64,000 bases of DNA from Actinosynnema sp. ALI-1.44 (GTDB lineage Bacteria > Actinomycetota > Actinomycetes > Mycobacteriales > Pseudonocardiaceae): the NCBI RefSeq assembly GCF_001984155.1, contig NZ_MTQO01000053.1:868001-932000 (forward strand). The letters are read 5' to 3'. Of this stretch, positions 37,108 to 45,310 are shown piece by piece (position 1 is the stretch's first letter; each line of letters starts with the position of its first letter). The notes beneath the pieces were generated by a model, which worked only from the letters and a program-made list of their open reading frames with translations, made no database searches and was not told the origin of the DNA. A program made the translations under genes and the position numbers.

Positions 37108-38283
37108 CTACTGCTGGACGAACAGGAGGCGGTTCGGGGATCCCGAGCCGGGGTTGGTGACGACGTTCGGGGTCGCCCGGGTGTTCAGGGTGTTCTGCAC
37201 GTCCGCCGGGGTGGCCCCGGGGTTGGTGGACAGGTAGAGCGCCGCGGCGCCCGCGACGTGCGGGGTGGCCATCGAGGTGCCGCTGATGTTGTTGGTGGCG
37301 GTGTCGCTGGTGTTCCAGGCCGACACGATGCTCTGGCCCGGCGCGAAGATGTCCGTGCACCTGCCGAAGTTGGAGAAGGAGGCGCGCGCGTCGTTGCTCG
37401 ACGTCGCGTTCACGGTGATGGCTTCGGTCACGCGGGCGGGCGAGGAGTTGCACGCGTTCGTGTTCGAGTTACCCGAAGCGATCGCGTACGTGACGCCTGC
37501 CTGGATCGAACGGCGCACCGCGTTGTCGATCGCCGTGCTCGCCCCGCCACCGAGGCTCATGTTCGCAACGGCCGGCTTCTTGTGGTTCGCGGTCACCCAG
37601 TCGACGCCCGCGACGACCTGGGCGGTTGTGCCGGAGCCCTGGCAGTTCAGCACGCGGACGGCGAACAGTTGGGTGCCCTTGGCCACGCCGTGAGCCGTGC
37701 CACCGACAGTTCCCGCGACGTGGGTGCCGTGGCCGTGGCAGTCGTTCGCCGTACCACCGGAGGTGATCGCGTCGAAGCCTGTCTTCGCACGGCCGCCGAA
37801 GTCGCTGTGGGTCAGGCGGATGCCGGTGTCGACGATGTACGAGTTCACGTTGGCGGCGGTGTTCGGGTACGTGTATTTGCTGTCCACCGGCCGGTTGCGC
37901 TGGTCGATCCGGTCAAGGCCCCAGGACGGTGGGTTGTTCTGGGTGTCCTGGATCCGCACGACCTGGTCTGCCTGCACGTAGTCCACCGCTGGGTCCGCGG
38001 CGAGGCGACGTGCTTGCTGTGCGGTCATGTCCGCGGCGAAGCCGTTCAGCGCTGCTTTGTACGTGAACTTGACCGTGCCGCCGTACTTCTTGGTCAGCGA
38101 AGCCGCGTTCTCCGGTGTGTTCTTCAGAGCGACGATGTAGGAGTTCGGCACCACGTCGGCCGCGTTGGCCTCGAGAACTGTGCCTTCGGCGGCGTTGGCC
38201 GGCGTGGCCAGTCCGATGGTCGCGGCGAGCAGCACCGCGAACCCGGCCGTGCCCGTTAAGCGGGCAGCCTTCGATACTCGCAT
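37108..38283 (-). CDS. secreted subtilisin-like serine protease (S8)
   Basis: The 391-aa protein starts at MRVSKAARLTG and has a Sec signal peptide ending near ANAAE and an I9-type propeptide (NSYIVALKNTPENAA...PAVDYVQADQ). The S8 catalytic domain has Asp152 (YIVDTGI), His185 (GHGTHVAGT) and Ser337 (GTSMATPHVAG). It lacks a C-terminal binding domain. It closely resembles its upstream neighbour, including the ribosome-binding region GCTCGAAGGAGA. It should be an exported, self-processed protease. It occupies the truA-ESX interval, where mycobacteria have cutinase genes. Confidence 0.94.
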   Translation of the reverse strand: MRVSKAARLTGTAGFAVLLAATIGLATPANAAEGTVLEANAADVVPNSYIVALKNTPENAASLTKKYGGTVKFTYKAALNGFAADMTAQQARRLAADPAVDYVQADQVVRIQDTQNNPPSWGLDRIDQRNRPVDSKYTYPNTAANVNSYIVDTGIRLTHSDFGGRAKTGFDAITSGGTANDCHGHGTHVAGTVGGTAHGVAKGTQLFAVRVLNCQGSGTTAQVVAGVDWVTANHKKPAVANMSLGGGASTAIDNAVRRSIQAGVTYAIASGNSNTNACNSSPARVTEAITVNATSSNDARASFSNFGRCTDIFAPGQSIVSAWNTSDTATNNISGTSMATPHVAGAAALYLSTNPGATPADVQNTLNTRATPNVVTNPGSGSPNRLLFVQQ

Positions 38284-38444
38284 CCTTCTGGTCTCCTTCG
38301 AGCAGGGCGTGCGTGTCGGTTCCGATCGCCACGCACGGATTGAAGGGAACGGACTACACATTGGTCCGAACCACGGCATCACGCAAGGGAAGTGCGCAAC
38401 TTCAATGTGTCACGTATCCCCAGTTCCCCACTTTGGGAATGAAT

Positions 38445-38484
38445 TAGCCCGTCCAGCGCAGGAACGGCTGCGCCGGACGGGCTA
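38445..38484 (-). terminator. terminator after the P-domain subtilase gene
   Basis: A perfect outer stem (TAGCCCGTCC with GGACGGGCTA) encloses a second stem GCGCAG-GAACGG-CTGCGC. It lies 12 bases past the stop of the upstream (minus-strand) protease gene, with AT-rich sequence beyond it in the direction of transcription. Confidence 0.8.
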
Positions 38485-38496
38485 AGGATGAGACGT

Positions 38497-40053
38497 TTAG
38501 ACCGTCAATGTCCATTTGTTGACGGTGCCGACGTCCGCACGCGCGGTGTCCTGCACGCGCAGGTTCCACGTCCCGTTCGCGTCTTCTGCGGACAGGTTCA
38601 CCGCGTACGTCTCGACCACGTTGTCCGCGCTGTCACCGGAGCTGGCCGGCTTGAGGTTGCGGACCGCGCCGCTCGGCGACACGAGATCGATCTTCAGGTC
38701 GCCGCGGTAGGTGTGGGTGATGTCGACGGACACCTTCCCCGCCGTCGCACCCTTCTTGCCCGCGCACTCCGAGATGGCGATCGGGCTGTTCACCGTGCTC
38801 AGGTCCGGGATCGCCACGTCGGTGTCGTTGGTCTTGGTGGTGCAGGTGACCGGCGGCGGCTCGGTGCCGCCTCCGCCCGTGTACAGCAGCTTGTTCGGCG
38901 AGCCGCTGCCCGGACCGGTGATCTTGCCGTCGGTGGCGGCGTTGACCAGCGCGTCACGCACCTCCTGCGGCGTGGCGGCGGCGTGGTCGGCCAGGTACAG
39001 CGCGGCCCCGCCCGCGACGTGCGGGGTGGCCATCGAGGTGCCGCTGATGTTGTTGGTGGCGGTGTCGCTGGTGTTCCACGACGACACGATGCTCTGGCCC
39101 GGCCCGAAGATGTCCGTGCAGGTGCCGTAGTTCGAGAACGACGCACGGCCGTCGGTGTCCGTGGACGCGTTCACAGTGATCGCCTCCGGCACGCGGGCCG
39201 GGGAGTAGTTGCAAGCGTTTGCGTTCGAGTTGCCGGACGCGATGGCGTACGTGACACCGGACGCGATCGACTTCTTCACGGCCGCGTCCAGCGTGGCGTC
39301 GGCACCGCCGCCGAGGCTCATGTTGGCCACCGCGGGCTTGACGGCGTTCGCGGTCACCCAGTCGATGCCCGCGACGACCTGGGCGGTCGTGCCGGAGCCC
39401 TGGCAGTCCAGCACGCGGACCGCGAACAGGTTCACGCCTTTCGCGACGCCGTACTCCTTGCCGCCGACGGTCCCGGCGACGTGCGTGCCGTGGCCGTGGC
39501 AGTCGTTGGCGTTGCCGCCGGAGGTGATCGCGTCGAAGCCCGGCTTCGCGCGGCCGCCGAACGTCTGGTGGGTGACGCGGATACCGGTGTCGATGATGTA
39601 CGCGCTCACGTTCGACGCCGGAGTCGAGTACGTGTAGGACTTGTCCAGCGGCAGGGTGCGCTGGTCGATCCGGTCGAGCCCCCACGACGGCGGGTTCGGC
39701 TGGGTGTCGGTGATCCGGAACGTCCGGTTCGCCTGGACGTACCGCACGGCGGGGTCGGCCGCGAGTTCGCGGGCCTGTGTCTCGCTCATCGTGGCGGCGA
39801 AGCCGGTCAGCGCGGACTTGTAGGTGTGCGTGACGCCAGCGCCGTACTTCCGCGCCAGCGCCGTGGTCTGGTCCGCGTTCTTCAGGACGACGACGAAGGA
39901 ATCCTTGACCACACCGTCGGCGTCGAGACCGAGGATCTGGCCCTGTGCGGACGCGGGGGCGGCCGATGCGGGGGCGGCTAATCCGACCGTCGCGGCGGCG
40001 ACCGCGGCGATCCCGGCGATACCCGTGATCCGGGCAGCCCGAATTACACCCAT
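38497..40053 (-). CDS. secreted subtilase with C-terminal P/homoB domain
   Basis: The 518-aa protein starts at MGVIRAARITG with a signal peptide ending near ASAAPAS. It has an I9 propeptide and an S8 domain with Asp155 (YIIDTGI), His188 (GHGTHVAGT) and Ser340 (GTSMATPHVAG). A Gly/Pro linker and a P domain (about residues 415-518; VAIPDLSTVNSPI, HTYRGDLKIDLVSP, NGTWNLRVQD) follow, as in proprotein convertases. The two proteases share over half of their catalytic-domain residues by eye, so they are tandem duplicates that differ in the added P domain. Confidence 0.95.
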   Translation of the reverse strand: MGVIRAARITGIAGIAAVAAATVGLAAPASAAPASAQGQILGLDADGVVKDSFVVVLKNADQTTALARKYGAGVTHTYKSALTGFAATMSETQARELAADPAVRYVQANRTFRITDTQPNPPSWGLDRIDQRTLPLDKSYTYSTPASNVSAYIIDTGIRVTHQTFGGRAKPGFDAITSGGNANDCHGHGTHVAGTVGGKEYGVAKGVNLFAVRVLDCQGSGTTAQVVAGIDWVTANAVKPAVANMSLGGGADATLDAAVKKSIASGVTYAIASGNSNANACNYSPARVPEAITVNASTDTDGRASFSNYGTCTDIFGPGQSIVSSWNTSDTATNNISGTSMATPHVAGGAALYLADHAAATPQEVRDALVNAATDGKITGPGSGSPNKLLYTGGGGTEPPPVTCTTKTNDTDVAIPDLSTVNSPIAISECAGKKGATAGKVSVDITHTYRGDLKIDLVSPSGAVRNLKPASSGDSADNVVETYAVNLSAEDANGTWNLRVQDTARADVGTVNKWTLTV

Positions 40054-40196
40054 CCTGATTTCTCCTTCGAGCAGGGCGTGCACGGCCCCGGGTGCCCTCG
40101 CGGCCGTGCACGAATGGAAGGACGATCATCAGGGTGCGTTGTGACCATGCGATCGCACAAGGTCACACGGGGGGTTTACATATTCCCAGAAAGGGT

Positions 40197-40931
40197 TTAA
40201 TCGCCGCGCCGAATTGGTCCGATGATCTGTTGTTCCCGCTGGGTGGAGACCAATCGCAAAGGCCGCCACAAGTTCGAACCCAACGCCACGACCTGGTCGT
40301 CCTGCAAGGACGTCAGCTGGTTGATCATGGGCGGCGGCAGTCGCCAAATGCGCGAGGCGAGTTGTGCCTGGCCCGATGGAAGTCGTTGCATGAGCACAAG
40401 GTCGGCCGCGTTCGCGGTCGCGCCCGCCTGCGGGTGCAAATACGGCAAAACGTAAATAGTGGTCTGCCACGGCGTTCGTGGCGGAAACAGTTCCTGCGGA
40501 GTCGGTCCGCCGTCGTGCACCACGAGCAATGGGCTGTCCTCTGTGGGCCGTGGCAGTTCCACCGGGCTGAGCCTGCGGATCTGCACGATCGGCACCGGGC
40601 GACCGTCCGGAGTGGTCCCCGCGGCCTTCTGCAGCACCTGCCACTTGGTCGGGCGCCCGGTCGCGATCACCACCCAAGCACCGACCGCCATCGCGCGCAG
40701 CGCTGTCTGCAACGCCAGGTACAACCCGCCCACCAGGACGATCCTGGTCGGCGCGGGACGCAGGGTGGAGACCATCAGCGGCTCGCCACCCGGCATGTTC
40801 TGGCCGAGCACCATGCCGCCGCGGTCGCCCGACGGGCTGACGTGGTCGAGCATGTCCGGCGAGACCATGAACTCCGGTGCGACGCCCTTGTTGAGGCCCT
40901 GTGCGTCCACCAACCGGCTGGAGCCGCTCAC
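40197..40931 (-). CDS. unknown protein coupled to eccE in the T7SS locus
   Basis: The 244-aa product is coupled to eccE by a GTGA overlap. It has no signal peptide; a moderately hydrophobic stretch (RIVLVGGLYLALQTALRAMAVGAWVVIAT) in residues 63-92 leads into LLVVHDGG near residue 135 and a C-terminal part with WRLPPPMINQLTSLQDDQVV. This alternation recalls a nucleotide-binding fold without a P-loop, perhaps a degenerate motor-like domain. I cannot assign a family. The coupling suggests it works with the secretion machine. Confidence 0.72.
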   Translation of the reverse strand: MSGSSRLVDAQGLNKGVAPEFMVSPDMLDHVSPSGDRGGMVLGQNMPGGEPLMVSTLRPAPTRIVLVGGLYLALQTALRAMAVGAWVVIATGRPTKWQVLQKAAGTTPDGRPVPIVQIRRLSPVELPRPTEDSPLLVVHDGGPTPQELFPPRTPWQTTIYVLPYLHPQAGATANAADLVLMQRLPSGQAQLASRIWRLPPPMINQLTSLQDDQVVALGSNLWRPLRLVSTQREQQIIGPIRRGD

Positions 40932-42478
40932 ACCGCACCTCCCAGCGGCAACGTGGCTGCGAGACCGGCGACTTGCAGGCCGCGCAACGGGGTCAGCGTG
41001 ATTCCGATCTTGTCCGAGATCGCTTCGAGCCGCTCGTCGGCGGCGTCGAGCTCACCGGGCGTCCGCGCGCTCACGCGGACCAGGCCACGCACACCGATCT
41101 GGTTGTCCTCCGCGCCAGGCGACAACGACAACGCGATCGTCGACGACAGCGCGCGGACACCGGTCAGCGCGTTCAGGCTCGTGGCGACCTTGCCGTTGGG
41201 CCAGCCGGTGATCGAGTAGCTGGCGTGGCCGACACCCGCTGCCGTGACACCCGTCCACTTCTCCTGCAGGCTCACCCGGGAGTTGTTCCCGGCCACCGCG
41301 GTCAGTTCGGCCGAGGTGATGCCGGCCTTCAACAGCTCGTCCGGGTCCAACGGCCGCGTCGGCACGCCACGCGACTCGAGAGCGTTGCGGATACGCGACA
41401 ACGCACCGATCAACGCGCGGTGTGCACCCACGACACCGCCACCGCGCTCACGAACCGCGGCGGGGCAGCGGCTCGGGTCGAGGCGTACGGCAACCCACGT
41501 GGTCCGCCGTGCCGCGGCGGGCAGCGGGCCGAGCACCTCGAGGTACGAGCTGAGCGCGGGCGAGTTCGGCGGCAGCGAAGTGCTGCCCGGGTAGCAGTGC
41601 CAGATCACCTGGATCGCGTCGAGCACCACACCGCGGTCCTCGAGGCACGGCGCCAACGCGCTCAGCGGCAGGCTCGGCGTGGTGCCGACCTGTGTGACCA
41701 GGCTGGGCGCCGGGTCCACCAGCAGCACCGCGGTCCACGCGCCGTCGTGCCACGCCAGACCCAGCGGGCGGCGCTCGTGGTCCTGGCCGTGTGCGACAAC
41801 GAGGTCCGGCACAGCCAGCCGCAGCAGTGCGACGCGCGCGTCCTCGGGGCCGGTGACGGCTGCCGCGCTGTCGGCGGCGACCTGCTCCATCGAGATCGGC
41901 GCCGACGGCTTGGTCACCCTGCCGTGCGTGCGGAACGTGTACCGGGTGGTCAAGCTCACCCACTGCGGGAACCACCGGCCGCGCCACCGGATGAACGCGA
42001 ACAGCAGCGCGACCACCAGCACACCGACGGCCACGTAGAGCAGGCTCGTGTTGATCGCGATCAGGATCAGCCCGATCGCGAGACCGAGCTCCACCACGAC
42101 CAGGTTGGTCACCGGCAGCGCGCCGAGGCTGGCACCGACCGTGCGCCTGCGGGCCGAGATCGGCACCTTCGGCGTGCTGGGCGGCGGTGGCTGCTGCGGC
42201 ATCGGCCCGCTGTTGGGCGGGCGCTGACCAGGCGGCGGCCCGGACGGTGGTCCAGGCGGTGGTCCAGGCGGTGGTCCAGGCGGTGGTCCAGGCGGTGGTC
42301 CAGGCGGTGGTCCAGGCGGTCCCCCGGGGCCGGGCGGACCGGGCGGGCGGCCACCGGGCGGCCTGCCCCCCGGAGGCGGTCCGCCACCGGGCGGTCCACC
42401 CCCGCCGGGTGGACCCCCGCCGGGCGGACGTCCCCCGGGCGGTGGCATGCCATGGCGTGGAGGCGTGGTCACCGACAT
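40928..42478 (-). CDS. eccE: type VII secretion protein EccE
   Basis: The 516-aa protein starts at MSVTTPPRHGM. Residues 10-100 are almost only Pro and Gly, including a (PPGP) repeat from six exact 12-base DNA units. Two membrane segments lie at about 124-142 and 145-163, followed by a large domain with RWRGRWFPQWVSLTTRYTFR and LEAISDKIGITLTPLRGLQ near the end. The two adjacent TM helices plus a C-terminal soluble domain are the EccE layout, the peripheral part of ESX membrane complexes. Mycobacterial ESX-4 loci mostly lack eccE. The gene is divergent from eccB. Confidence 0.85.
   Translation of the reverse strand: MSVTTPPRHGMPPPGGRPPGGGPPGGGGPPGGGPPPGGRPPGGRPPGPPGPGGPPGPPPGPPPGPPPGPPPGPPPGPPSGPPPGQRPPNSGPMPQQPPPPSTPKVPISARRRTVGASLGALPVTNLVVVELGLAIGLILIAINTSLLYVAVGVLVVALLFAFIRWRGRWFPQWVSLTTRYTFRTHGRVTKPSAPISMEQVAADSAAAVTGPEDARVALLRLAVPDLVVAHGQDHERRPLGLAWHDGAWTAVLLVDPAPSLVTQVGTTPSLPLSALAPCLEDRGVVLDAIQVIWHCYPGSTSLPPNSPALSSYLEVLGPLPAAARRTTWVAVRLDPSRCPAAVRERGGGVVGAHRALIGALSRIRNALESRGVPTRPLDPDELLKAGITSAELTAVAGNNSRVSLQEKWTGVTAAGVGHASYSITGWPNGKVATSLNALTGVRALSSTIALSLSPGAEDNQIGVRGLVRVSARTPGELDAADERLEAISDKIGITLTPLRGLQVAGLAATLPLGGAV
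42249..42320 (-). repeat. six exact tandem 12-bp repeats inside eccE
   Basis: The unit GGTCCAGGCGGT repeats six times without change and encodes Pro-Pro-Gly-Pro units on the minus strand. Perfect identity suggests recent expansion by slippage and possible length variation between strains. It keeps the reading frame because the unit is 12 bases. Confidence 0.9.
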
Positions 42479-42565
42479 CCCTACCGTCTCTTCCCCTCGA
42501 TCTTCCCCGCAGGCGGATCGACACTGGTCAGCCCCAGTTCCCCGGAACTGCCAGCCCACCGCCTC

Positions 42566-42594
42566 CGGTACGGCTATCCTGCGGAACCGTACCG
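42566..42594. promoter_or_regulatory. inverted repeat in the eccE-eccB divergent promoter
   Basis: CGGTACGG and CCGTACCG form a perfect 8-bp inverted repeat with a 13-base spacer that contains TATCCT, a possible -10 for eccB. A repeat across a promoter element between divergent ESX genes is a candidate operator. The -35 is not clear. Confidence 0.4.
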
Positions 42595-42619
42595 CGACAG
42601 GGAGAGCTGCAGGCCGAGA

Positions 42620-44221
42620 ATGCCCTCAACACCGACGACAAAGTCTCAGGTTCAGGCGTATCGCTTCGTGCTGCGAAGGATGCAGTCCGCGCTGGTCCGG
42701 AAGGACGCAGTGATGCTGCACGACCCGATGCGGACGCATTCGCGTGCGACCGCCGTCGGGTTCATCCTCGGCGCGATCGGTGTGCTCGGGTTCGTGATCG
42801 TGGGCCTCCTCGCGCCCAAACCGACGCTCCCGGAGAGCGGGATCATCATCGCCGAGCCGTCGGGCACGGTGTACGTGGTCTCGGGCAATCCGAAGACGCT
42901 GACCCCCACCTTCAACCTGGCGTCCGCCCGGCTGCTCGTGCTGGCCCAGCAGAACCAGGGCCAGAGCGGCGGCAGCGAGAACCCGGACGCGCCTGCCCAG
43001 GCGCCTGCCAACCCGACGGTGATCGACGACAAGAACCTGAAGGACATCCCGAAGCGCCAGCTGACGGGAATCCCGAACGGACCGCAGCTGCTGCCCGCCG
43101 AAGACCAGCGGACCAGCGACAACTGGGCGGTCTGCGACGTGATCACGTTGGACAGGACGCTGCCGGAAGCCCAGCAGGCGACCGGTATCCAGACTTCGGT
43201 GCTCGCGGGTGTCGGCGACCTGAGCAGGGAGTTGCAGCCGGGCGAATCGCTGCTCGTGCAGGCGGAGAACAAGAAGACGTACCTGGTGTACCGCACGCCG
43301 AGCAACGTCAACGAGCGCAACTCCAACGCGGTGCGGGCCGAGGTCGACCTGAACAAGCCGTCCGTGGTCCAGGCGCTCAAGCTCGACAAGGGCGCGGTGC
43401 GCAGGATCAGCACGGGCATGCTGAACGCGATCCCCGAGGTGAAGTCCCTCACCGCGCCGACGGTGTCCGGCAACGGCACGTCCGATCTGGGTGTGCAGGT
43501 CGGTGGTGTGTTCTCGGTGCCCAACGCCTCCAACCGCGACTACTACGTCGTGTACAGCGACGGCATCGAGAAGATCAAGTCGACGACAGCCGACCTGATC
43601 CGGTACGAGAAGTCGGCCGGTAGCGCGAGCATCCCGGAGATCTCGCCCGACCGGATCACCTCGCAGACCCTCCAGGACCGCATCGACGACCGCCTCTCCC
43701 CGGACGTGGCACCTGGCGTGCTCCAGGCGCAGGCAGCGGGCAACTCGGTCGCCTGCCTCGGTTGGTCGCTCCAGGGAACGGGGGACGCGCGCGACAGCCA
43801 CACCGCACTGCACATCAGCGCGGAGTTGCCGCTGCCGAAGGACGCGTCGGGCGCGAAGATGCAGCCGTTGAAGATCGCCACCCCGAGCGCGGACGGCCAG
43901 AAGATCGACAGCTTCTTCATGCCGCCGGGCCGGGCAGCGGTGGTCAGGGGTTCGGCGTCGAAGGCGGACTTCGACAGGGGCCCGATCTACCTGGTCTCCG
44001 ACCGAGGGGTGAAGTACGGCATCCCGGACACCAGGACAGCGGGCGCACTCGGCCTGGACAAGCAGTCCCCGGCCCCGGACGCGATCGTCCGGCTGCTGCC
44101 GGACGGAGCGTCGTTGTCCTCGAAGGACGTGAACCGCAGCTTCGACTCGGTTCCCTTCGATCCCCAAGCGGGAACGGTGAACACCCCACCGGCACAACCG
44201 AACCAGGGCGGCGGTTCCTAG
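42620..44221 (+). CDS. eccB: type VII secretion protein EccB
   Basis: The 533-aa protein opens with the EccB hallmark TTKSQVQAYRFVLRRMQSAL and AVMLHDPMRTHSRATAVGF, then a single TM at about 45-65 and a large extracytoplasmic domain with conserved Cys (WAVCDVI, VACLGWS). The C-terminal region has DRGVKYGIPDTRTAGALGLD. It is a core component of the ESX membrane channel, with its bulk in the periplasm-like space. The chosen ATG follows GGGAGAGCTGCAGGCC. It is terminated by a strong hairpin. Confidence 0.95.
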   Translation: MPSTPTTKSQVQAYRFVLRRMQSALVRKDAVMLHDPMRTHSRATAVGFILGAIGVLGFVIVGLLAPKPTLPESGIIIAEPSGTVYVVSGNPKTLTPTFNLASARLLVLAQQNQGQSGGSENPDAPAQAPANPTVIDDKNLKDIPKRQLTGIPNGPQLLPAEDQRTSDNWAVCDVITLDRTLPEAQQATGIQTSVLAGVGDLSRELQPGESLLVQAENKKTYLVYRTPSNVNERNSNAVRAEVDLNKPSVVQALKLDKGAVRRISTGMLNAIPEVKSLTAPTVSGNGTSDLGVQVGGVFSVPNASNRDYYVVYSDGIEKIKSTTADLIRYEKSAGSASIPEISPDRITSQTLQDRIDDRLSPDVAPGVLQAQAAGNSVACLGWSLQGTGDARDSHTALHISAELPLPKDASGAKMQPLKIATPSADGQKIDSFFMPPGRAAVVRGSASKADFDRGPIYLVSDRGVKYGIPDTRTAGALGLDKQSPAPDAIVRLLPDGASLSSKDVNRSFDSVPFDPQAGTVNTPPAQPNQGGGS

Positions 44222-44241
44222 CCGCCGCAGACGAACCTCCG

Positions 44242-44276
44242 ACGCCCGCCAGGGTCCACTGTGGCCCGGCGGGCGT
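44242..44276. terminator. bidirectional terminator between eccB and HxlR gene
   Basis: ACGCCCGCC and GGCGGGCGT form a perfect outer stem with inner pairs CCAC/GTGG. TTCTTGTG follows on the eccB side. It lies 20 bases after the eccB stop and 21 bases from the end of the convergent regulator gene. Confidence 0.8.
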
Positions 44277-44297
44277 TCTTGTGTTCGGCGGGAGGTT

Positions 44298-44690
44298 TCA
44301 GGCGGGCAGCGGCCGGTCGGCTGTGTCATAGGCGTGGCGTGCCGTTTCCACCCGGGTGAAATGGGTGTCGGACCACTCGGTGAGCACGGCGAACACCGGC
44401 CCGAGCGTCCGGCCGAGGTCGCTGATCTCGTACTCCACCCTCGGCGGGATCTCCGCGTGGTACGAGCGCGTGACGAGTCCGTCGCGTTCCAGTTGCCGCA
44501 GCCGCTGGGTGAGCACTTTCGGCGTGATGCCGGACAGGCGCCGCTGGATCTGCACGAACCGCTGTCTGCCGTGTTCCTTGAGCACCCACAGGATCGGCGT
44601 CGACCACCGGCTGAACACCAGGTCGACCACGGGGCTGATCGGGCACGCGCCCACGGCTTCGACGGGGTGGGGCATCACGGCACCTCGCAT
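44298..44690 (-). CDS. HxlR-family transcriptional regulator
   Basis: The 130-aa winged-helix protein has the HxlR pattern ACPISPVVDLVFSRWSTPILWVLKEHG, RRLSGITPKVLTQRLRQLERDGLV and YEISDLGRTLGPVF, listed as landmarks. A Cys near residue 16 matches the redox-sensing position of some members. The start may be the ATG at 44690 or the one 15 bases downstream, which has a better AGGTG site. It is divergent from the DUF5519 gene and probably controls it. An inverted repeat GGTTCCC/GGGAACC (44691-44725) lies between them. Confidence 0.92.
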   Translation of the reverse strand: MRGAVMPHPVEAVGACPISPVVDLVFSRWSTPILWVLKEHGRQRFVQIQRRLSGITPKVLTQRLRQLERDGLVTRSYHAEIPPRVEYEISDLGRTLGPVFAVLTEWSDTHFTRVETARHAYDTADRPLPA

Positions 44691-44787
44691 GGTTCCCGGG
44701 AGAGAGCCACTATCTTCTGGGAACCTACTGTATTCGCGGCGTTACCTTCGCTCTGCCGAGTTTCCCGGCAGAAGGAGGAACGACACC

Positions 44788-45258
44788 ATGACCGCGCTCG
44801 CCCTGCCCACCCGTCCCGGCGACCGCCCCGAGACCGGCCCCGCGGTGCCACACGTCCAGCTCAGCCAGAACAGTCCGGACGATGTCCGCGAGCGGCTCAC
44901 GCGGTGGATGACCGAAAACCTGCGTGCGGCCGTGATCCGGCCCAGTGAGATCTCCGAACCGGGCGCGCTGGCCTTCTTCCTCGACGACGCGCGGCCACCG
45001 GACGGCGCGGTGCTGTTGCCACCACGGCTGGACGCCGAGTTCGTCCACGTCCACACCGACGGCAGCCTGCACCTCGCGCTGTCCACTGAGGACCAGGACG
45101 AGCTCGTCGCCAAGGGCTGGGGCGAACCGCATCCGCTGTACTCGCCCACGGTCAACGTGATGATGCTCTACGGCCCGCGCACGGAGGAGGAACTGCGGGT
45201 CGCTGAATCCGTTGTCGCGGCGTCGTACCGCTACGCCACAGGCCACGATCTCGGCTGA
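44788..45258 (+). CDS. DUF5519 (luciferase-domain-like) protein
   Basis: The 156-aa protein contains EFVHVHTDGSLHLALS, KGWGEPHPLYSPTVNVMMLYGPRTEEEL and a final SYRYATG, the DUF5519 pattern. The function of the family is not settled. It starts at the ATG after AGAAGGAGGAACGAC. With the divergent HxlR regulator it forms an unrelated cassette between eccB and eccC. A perfect 30-bp palindromic terminator separates it from eccC. Confidence 0.85.
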   Translation: MTALALPTRPGDRPETGPAVPHVQLSQNSPDDVRERLTRWMTENLRAAVIRPSEISEPGALAFFLDDARPPDGAVLLPPRLDAEFVHVHTDGSLHLALSTEDQDELVAKGWGEPHPLYSPTVNVMMLYGPRTEEELRVAESVVAASYRYATGHDLG

Positions 45259-45265
45259 CACGAAA

Positions 45266-45295
45266 AAGCGGGGCACCCGGCCGGGTGCCCCGCTT
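45266..45295. terminator. bidirectional terminator between DUF5519 gene and eccC
   Basis: A perfect 30-bp palindrome (AAGCGGGGCACCCGG and its complement), with A-rich sequence on one side, lies seven bases from the DUF5519 stop and 15 bases from the end of eccC. It can stop transcription from both sides. Confidence 0.88.
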
Positions 45296-45310
45296 CTCCT
45301 GTCCGGTGTT

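Noticed and set aside
42249-42320. Regular short repeats as a possible CRISPR array
   Set aside because: Units are 12 bases with no spacers and code for a Pro/Gly rod in eccE.
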